NCBI GenBank assembly: GCA_014360385.1
Contig: JACIXO010000043.1
Location: 1 to 8,482, forward strand
Length of the DNA stretch: 8,482 bases
From: Actinomycetota bacterium
Lineage (GTDB): Bacteria; Actinomycetota; Humimicrobiia; Humimicrobiales; Humimicrobiaceae
Reading direction: 5' to 3'
In this document: one piece after another, positions 5,536-8,482 of the stretch
Layout of the letters: each line of letters starts with the position of its first letter
How positions within the stretch are numbered: position 1 is the first letter of the stretch
Notes under the pieces: generated by a model
Told to the model about the DNA's origin: nothing
What the model saw: only the letters and a program-made list of their open reading frames with translations
Databases searched by the model: none
Position numbers and translations under genes: made by a program

Positions 5536-5712
5536 TGCAGGGAAAATATATTTTATAGAAATTATTGGATATTTAGAGATTATTTTGAGATTTAGATATT
5601 TAGATTTTTTCAGGAGAATCGACTTTCTCTTTGTATTTTCTCTTTGTAAATACAGGAAGATATATTCTTAATCGTTAAACTTGAATTTTTATTATAGTGA
5701 GGTGTGTAAAGT

Positions 5713-6288
5713 ATGGAAGATGTGTTGGAGATTAGATGGCATGGTCGGGGTGGCCAGGGGGCAGTTACTGCCTCAAAGCTTCTAGCTAGTGCTGCTTTGG
5801 AAGAAGGTTATTACATTCAGGCCTTTCCAGAATATGGGGCAGAGCGAATGGGAGCTCCTGTTCAATCATTTAACAGAATAAGTAAAGAACCAATCGAGCT
5901 ACATTGCCAGGTGAGAGAACCAGAAATAGTCTTGGTTTTAGATGCAACACTGCTAAAGAGTATAGACGTATGTGAAGGCATTAAAGAAGGAGGAATATTA
6001 ATAGTAAATACACCTAAAACACCTGACGAAATAAGGAAGCTTTTGAACTTTAACGGCAAAGAAATAAAAGTCTATACAGTTGATGCTACCAGGATATCAA
6101 TAGAAACAATGGGGAGGGCTATGCCAAATACCCCGATGATTGGTGCTCTTGCGAGGGTTACTGATTTTCTCAAACTAGATTCCCTCTTGGCAAATGTTAA
6201 AAAGTCCTTAGCCAAAAGGTTTACTGAAGAAGTCGTAGAGGGTAATCTAAATGCTATTAAAAAGGCTTATGAGGAGGTAAAGGATTGA
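5713..6288 (+). CDS. porG: Pyruvate:ferredoxin oxidoreductase, gamma subunit
   Basis: This 191-aa protein is the gamma subunit (domain III) of a four-subunit 2-oxoacid:ferredoxin oxidoreductase, which in the cytoplasm interconverts pyruvate plus CoA with acetyl-CoA, CO2 and reduced ferredoxin. The N-terminus has the defining GRGGQGAVTASKLLA motif (11-25), followed by AFPEYGAERMGAPVQSF (37-53), the usual second landmark; the common PERRGAPV is AERMGAPV here. Later, GRAMPNTPMIGALAR also fits. Start choice is supported by a GAGGTG ribosome site (5699-5704) 8 nt before the ATG. Its stop overlaps the porD start. The pyruvate assignment comes from the downstream alpha and beta subunits; other 2-oxoacids cannot be excluded from this subunit alone. 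Confidence 0.93.
   Translation: MEDVLEIRWHGRGGQGAVTASKLLASAALEEGYYIQAFPEYGAERMGAPVQSFNRISKEPIELHCQVREPEIVLVLDATLLKSIDVCEGIKEGGILIVNTPKTPDEIRKLLNFNGKEIKVYTVDATRISIETMGRAMPNTPMIGALARVTDFLKLDSLLANVKKSLAKRFTEEVVEGNLNAIKKAYEEVKD
6271..6287 (+). promoter_or_regulatory. Ribosome-binding site for the TTG start of porD
   Basis: GAGGAGG (6271-6277) lies 7 nt before TTG at 6285-6287. The TTG overlaps the porG TGA stop at 6286-6288 (TTGA), so a terminating ribosome could restart directly. There is no ATG in a better position. Confidence 0.8.
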
Positions 6289-6593
6289 AGATAGAAGCCA
6301 AAGAAAAACCAAAGGTAAAAGAAAAACCTGGTTATAAGAGTATTCCCATTGGAGGAGTAATCCCCAAAGCTGGTAGTTCCAGGGAGTACAAAACTGGTGA
6401 CTGGAGAGTAAGATATCCTGTCATAGATAAAGAAAAATGCATAAATTGTCTTTTTTGCTACATATATTGTCCTGAAAAGTGTGTTGTGGTTAAAGATGGC
6501 AAGGTTGAAAGAGTTGATTTAGATTATTGCAAGGGATGTGGGATTTGTGCAACTGAGTGTCCAAAGGATGCTATTGAGATGAAGCTTGAATAG
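6285..6593 (+). CDS. porD: Pyruvate:ferredoxin oxidoreductase, delta subunit (2x[4Fe-4S])
   Basis: This 102-aa ferredoxin-like subunit relays electrons from the thiamine-diphosphate site to external ferredoxin. Two complete CxxCxxCxxxCP motifs are seen: Cys52, Cys55, Cys58, Cys62 and Cys82, Cys85, Cys88, Cys92, each expected to bind a [4Fe-4S] cluster, crosswise as in bacterial 2x[4Fe-4S] ferredoxins. An extra Cys66 lies just after the first motif. The N-terminal ~45 residues, lysine-rich and then TGDWRVRYPVIDKEKC, are typical of PorD and distinguish it from a free ferredoxin. It starts with TTG inside the porG stop codon, showing translational coupling. The usual next gene, porA, is separated by an unusually long 208-nt gap. 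Confidence 0.95.
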   Translation: MKIEAKEKPKVKEKPGYKSIPIGGVIPKAGSSREYKTGDWRVRYPVIDKEKCINCLFCYIYCPEKCVVVKDGKVERVDLDYCKGCGICATECPKDAIEMKLE

Positions 6594-6611
6594 TTTTTAT
6601 TAGGTGTACTA

Positions 6612-6647
6612 TATTTAGTGTATTTAGTATATTTAGTGTATGTAGCG
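6612..6647. repeat. 9-nt tandem repeat between porD and porA
   Basis: Four consecutive 9-nt units read tatttagtg, tatttagta, tatttagtg, tatgtagcg; the first three differ at one position and the last has decayed. Further down, acttatttaaaa occurs twice (6679-6690 and 6702-6713). The array begins 18 nt after the porD stop. No clear terminator or promoter was found in this 208-nt gap. Confidence 0.75.
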
Positions 6648-6801
6648 CTTTTTAGGTAGCTGTTATTTAGTATATATTACTTATTTAAAACTTACTTATT
6701 TACTTATTTAAAATTATTTATCCTGACTACAGTTTTTTTAAGTTTGATTTGGAGTTTGCATGAAAGGAAGGATCTAATTTAAAAGAAAGGATCTGGTAAT
6801 T

Positions 6802-7983
6802 ATGAGCAAAAAACTTGGATTACTTGGAACCTCTGCAATAGCAACAGCCATGAGGCAGATAAATCCCGATGTAGTTGCTGCTTATCCAATAACTCCGCAA
6901 ACGGCTATTGTAGAAGAGTTTTCACAATATGTTTTTGATGGGGATGTGGATACAGAGTTTCTAACAGTGGAAAGTGAGCACAGCGCCATGAGTGCCTGTA
7001 TAGGTGCTGCTGCAGCAGGTGCAAGAGTTATGACTGCTACTTCTTCTGCAGGTCTTGCACTAATGTGGGAGATGCTGGGTATAGCTTCAGGTCTTAGACT
7101 TCCAGTTGTTATGACTAATGTTAACAGAGCTTTATCCGGTCCTATTAACATTCATTGTGATCATAGTGATTCTATGGGAGCAAGAGATACAGGATGGATA
7201 CAAATATTTTCAGAAAACGCTCAGGAAGGCTATGATAACTTAATACAGGCAGTAAGAATTTCAGAACACGAAGATGTTAGACTTCCTGTTATGATTATGA
7301 TAGACGGTTTTATTACCAGTCACAATATAGAGGTAGTTGAAGTTCTAGATGATAGTGATGTCAAAGATTTTGTAAAAACAAACAAAGCACCTTTCTCTCT
7401 TCTGGATGTAAAGAATCCTATTACATTTGGCCCTATACAACTCTTTGATTTCTATTTTGAGACTAAAAAGCAACAATCAGACGCTATGAGAGGTTCACTT
7501 AGGATTATACGAGAAGTATCCAGGGAATATGAAAAATTGTCAGGAAGGAAACAGCCTATTGTGGATATGTTCATGATGGATGATGCTGAGATAGCAATAA
7601 TGGTTCTTTCTTCTACAGCAGGAACGACCAGAAGTGTAGTACGGGAGCTTAGAAAAGACGGGATTAAGGCTGGTTTAATTAAACCCCGTATCTTCAGGCC
7701 ATTTCCGGTAGAGGATATAGTAAAATCAGTGAAGGGTTTGAAGGCCTTGGCAGTGATGGATAGATCGGACTCATTTAATGGGTTTGGAGGACCTTTGTTC
7801 ACAGAGGTTAGATCAAGCCTCTATGAATCTTCAAATAAACCTCTAATAATGAACTATATTTTCGGGCTAGGTGGAAGAGATGTCACAGTGGAAAATATAA
7901 AGGAGGTTTTTGACACTTTGCAGGAAGTAGCTAGAACTGGAAAGGTTGAAAATTTAATAAATTATTTAGGAGTAAGGGAGTAG
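6802..7983 (+). CDS. porA: Pyruvate:ferredoxin oxidoreductase, alpha subunit
   Basis: The 393-aa alpha subunit provides the pyrimidine-side thiamine-diphosphate domain (I) and domain II. Landmarks in order: AAYPITPQT (26-34), ESEHSAMSACIGAAAAGAR (57-75), the TATSSAGL strand-turn (78-85), SGPINIHCDHSDSMGARDTG (112-131) with WIQIFSENAQE following, and DGFITSHNIE in the substrate-pocket region. The conserved Glu of ESEHSA is the expected activator of the cofactor in this superfamily. The C-terminal third (from about 260) carries the domain-II fold ending in RPFPVEDI and SFNGFGGPLF. The usual GN-A near residue 9 is GTSA here. AAAGGA at 6786-6791 is a plausible ribosome site 10 nt from the ATG. 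porB follows after 8 nt. Confidence 0.95.
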   Translation: MSKKLGLLGTSAIATAMRQINPDVVAAYPITPQTAIVEEFSQYVFDGDVDTEFLTVESEHSAMSACIGAAAAGARVMTATSSAGLALMWEMLGIASGLRLPVVMTNVNRALSGPINIHCDHSDSMGARDTGWIQIFSENAQEGYDNLIQAVRISEHEDVRLPVMIMIDGFITSHNIEVVEVLDDSDVKDFVKTNKAPFSLLDVKNPITFGPIQLFDFYFETKKQQSDAMRGSLRIIREVSREYEKLSGRKQPIVDMFMMDDAEIAIMVLSSTAGTTRSVVRELRKDGIKAGLIKPRIFRPFPVEDIVKSVKGLKALAVMDRSDSFNGFGGPLFTEVRSSLYESSNKPLIMNYIFGLGGRDVTVENIKEVFDTLQEVARTGKVENLINYLGVRE

Positions 7984-7991
7984 TGGTATAG

Positions 7992-8482
7992 ATGGTCAAG
8001 CTAAAAGATATTGCTGAAAAAAAACCACGTCTTGCCTCTGGGCATAGACTCTGTCCTGGCTGTGCTGCGGGGCTTATAGTTAATATGGTTCTTTCGTCTA
8101 TAGATGAACCTGTAGTAGTAGCTCTTGCTACTGGCTGTCTTGAAGTTTCTACTACGATATATCCATATACATCTTGGGAAGTACCGTATATACATAGTGC
8201 TTTTGAAAATGCTGCAGCTACCATAACTGGAGCCGAGAGCGCGTATAAAGCCTTTGTCAAAAGGGGTAAGATTAGTGGAAAAATTCATTTTGCAGCATTT
8301 GGTGGAGATGGAGGGACTTATGACATTGGTCTCCAGTCTCTTTCTGGGGCAGTAGAGAGAGGACATGATTTTGTATATATCTGTTATGACAACGGCGCTT
8401 ACATGAATACAGGAATTCAAAGGTCTAGTGCCACACCGTTTTGTGCTGCAACTACGACTACTCCTGCTGGCAAACTCATACC
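7992..8482 (+). CDS. porB: Pyruvate:ferredoxin oxidoreductase, beta subunit (3'-truncated)
   Basis: The frame runs off the right edge after 163 complete codons; PorB is normally about 300 aa. The beta subunit binds the diphosphate of thiamine diphosphate and a proximal [4Fe-4S] cluster. Seen here: HRLCPGCAAG with cluster ligands Cys21 and Cys24, ATGCLEVSTTIYPYTSW with the third ligand Cys49, HSAFENAAAT (68-77), the cofactor motif FGGDGGTYDIG (103-113) followed by YDNGAYMNTGIQRSSATPF. The fourth cluster cysteine lies beyond the window. Two small departures from common sequences are CPGCA where CPGCG is usual, and DNGAYMNTG where DNEAYMNTG is usual. The ATG at 7992 is preceded by GGGAG (7976-7980), 11 nt away; an in-frame GTG at 7983 meets a TAG two codons later. 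The GCLEVSTTIYPYT and HSAFENAAAT segments are what favour pyruvate as the substrate. Confidence 0.95.
   Translation, partial: MVKLKDIAEKKPRLASGHRLCPGCAAGLIVNMVLSSIDEPVVVALATGCLEVSTTIYPYTSWEVPYIHSAFENAAATITGAESAYKAFVKRGKISGKIHFAAFGGDGGTYDIGLQSLSGAVERGHDFVYICYDNGAYMNTGIQRSSATPFCAATTTTPAGKLI

Larger units (their letters stand above)
5402..5712. other. AT-rich leader/intergenic region before porG
   Basis: These 311 nt contain no supported gene. They hold a candidate extended -10 promoter at the left, a small perfect hairpin at 5472-5488, degenerate repeats at 5464-5535, ATATTTAG words at 5569 and 5596, and a 12-nt exact repeat (tttctctttgta) at 5624-5635 and 5637-5648. No intrinsic terminator for recR and no riboswitch consensus that I recognise was seen. 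Confidence 0.7.

Noticed and set aside
5611..5678. Short leader-peptide frame after AGGAGA in the porG leader
   Set aside because: The nearest start codon (TTG at 5631) is about 15 nt from the AGGAG, too far, and the 15-codon frame has no attenuator structure after it.
6721..6740. Terminator-like ctgactacag followed by T7 before porA
   Set aside because: The stem would be only 3 bp; the T-run alone is not evidence in AT-rich DNA.
7452..7802. Minus-strand open frame inside porA
   Set aside because: Lies entirely within a well-supported porA domain and shows no recognisable protein features.
8001..8420. Long open frame on the minus strand opposite porB
   Set aside because: The plus strand encodes unmistakable PorB motifs throughout; the opposite frame has no family features and no ribosome site.

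Overview
The window looks like chromosomal DNA from an AT-rich, anaerobic, low-GC Gram-positive bacterium (Firmicutes, probably class Clostridia). Three things point there: a long-form SRP RNA with an Alu domain directly upstream of dnaX, the order scr-dnaX-ybaB-recR that is classic for Firmicutes, and a four-subunit pyruvate:ferredoxin oxidoreductase, an oxygen-sensitive enzyme of anaerobes. I do not name a genus.

Layout. Positions 1-442 hold the 3' part of a pgeF/YfiH-type gene (multicopper-polyphenol-oxidase fold, peptidoglycan editing). It converges, with a 39-nt gap, on a minus-strand 12-helix MFS transporter of the fosmidomycin-resistance type (482-1708). An AT-rich, roughly 515-nt gene-free stretch follows; it holds two separate pairs of direct repeats and the SRP RNA promoter. 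The SRP RNA (about 2224-2497) is closed by a perfect 10-bp terminal helix. A good sigma-A-type promoter begins 4 nt after it and should drive dnaX (2623-4410), ybaB (TTG start at 4416) and recR (ATG at 4802). A 311-nt AT-rich leader with a candidate extended -10 promoter, a small perfect hairpin and short repeats precedes porG (5713) and porD (TTG start at 6285). A second gap of 208 nt with a 9-nt tandem repeat separates these from porA (6802) and porB (7992, cut by the window end).

How the genes work together. dnaX, ybaB and recR form the usual replication/recombination module: clamp-loader subunit, nucleoid-associated protein, and RecFOR-pathway mediator. porGDAB encodes one enzyme that links pyruvate, CoA and ferredoxin: PorA and PorB carry the thiamine-diphosphate catalytic core, PorD the two [4Fe-4S] clusters passing electrons to ferredoxin, and PorG the remaining CoA-side domain. 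The MFS gene and pgeF are unrelated neighbours.

Novelty. I see no clearly undescribed system; the gene content is ordinary. The items most worth a second look are an A7 run in dnaX flanked by immediate stops in both shifted frames (a possible short gamma-like product), the paired repeats around the MFS promoter and upstream of the SRP RNA, the long repeat-rich leaders of the two por blocks, and a Glu-to-Gln change at the usual Toprim glutamate of RecR.
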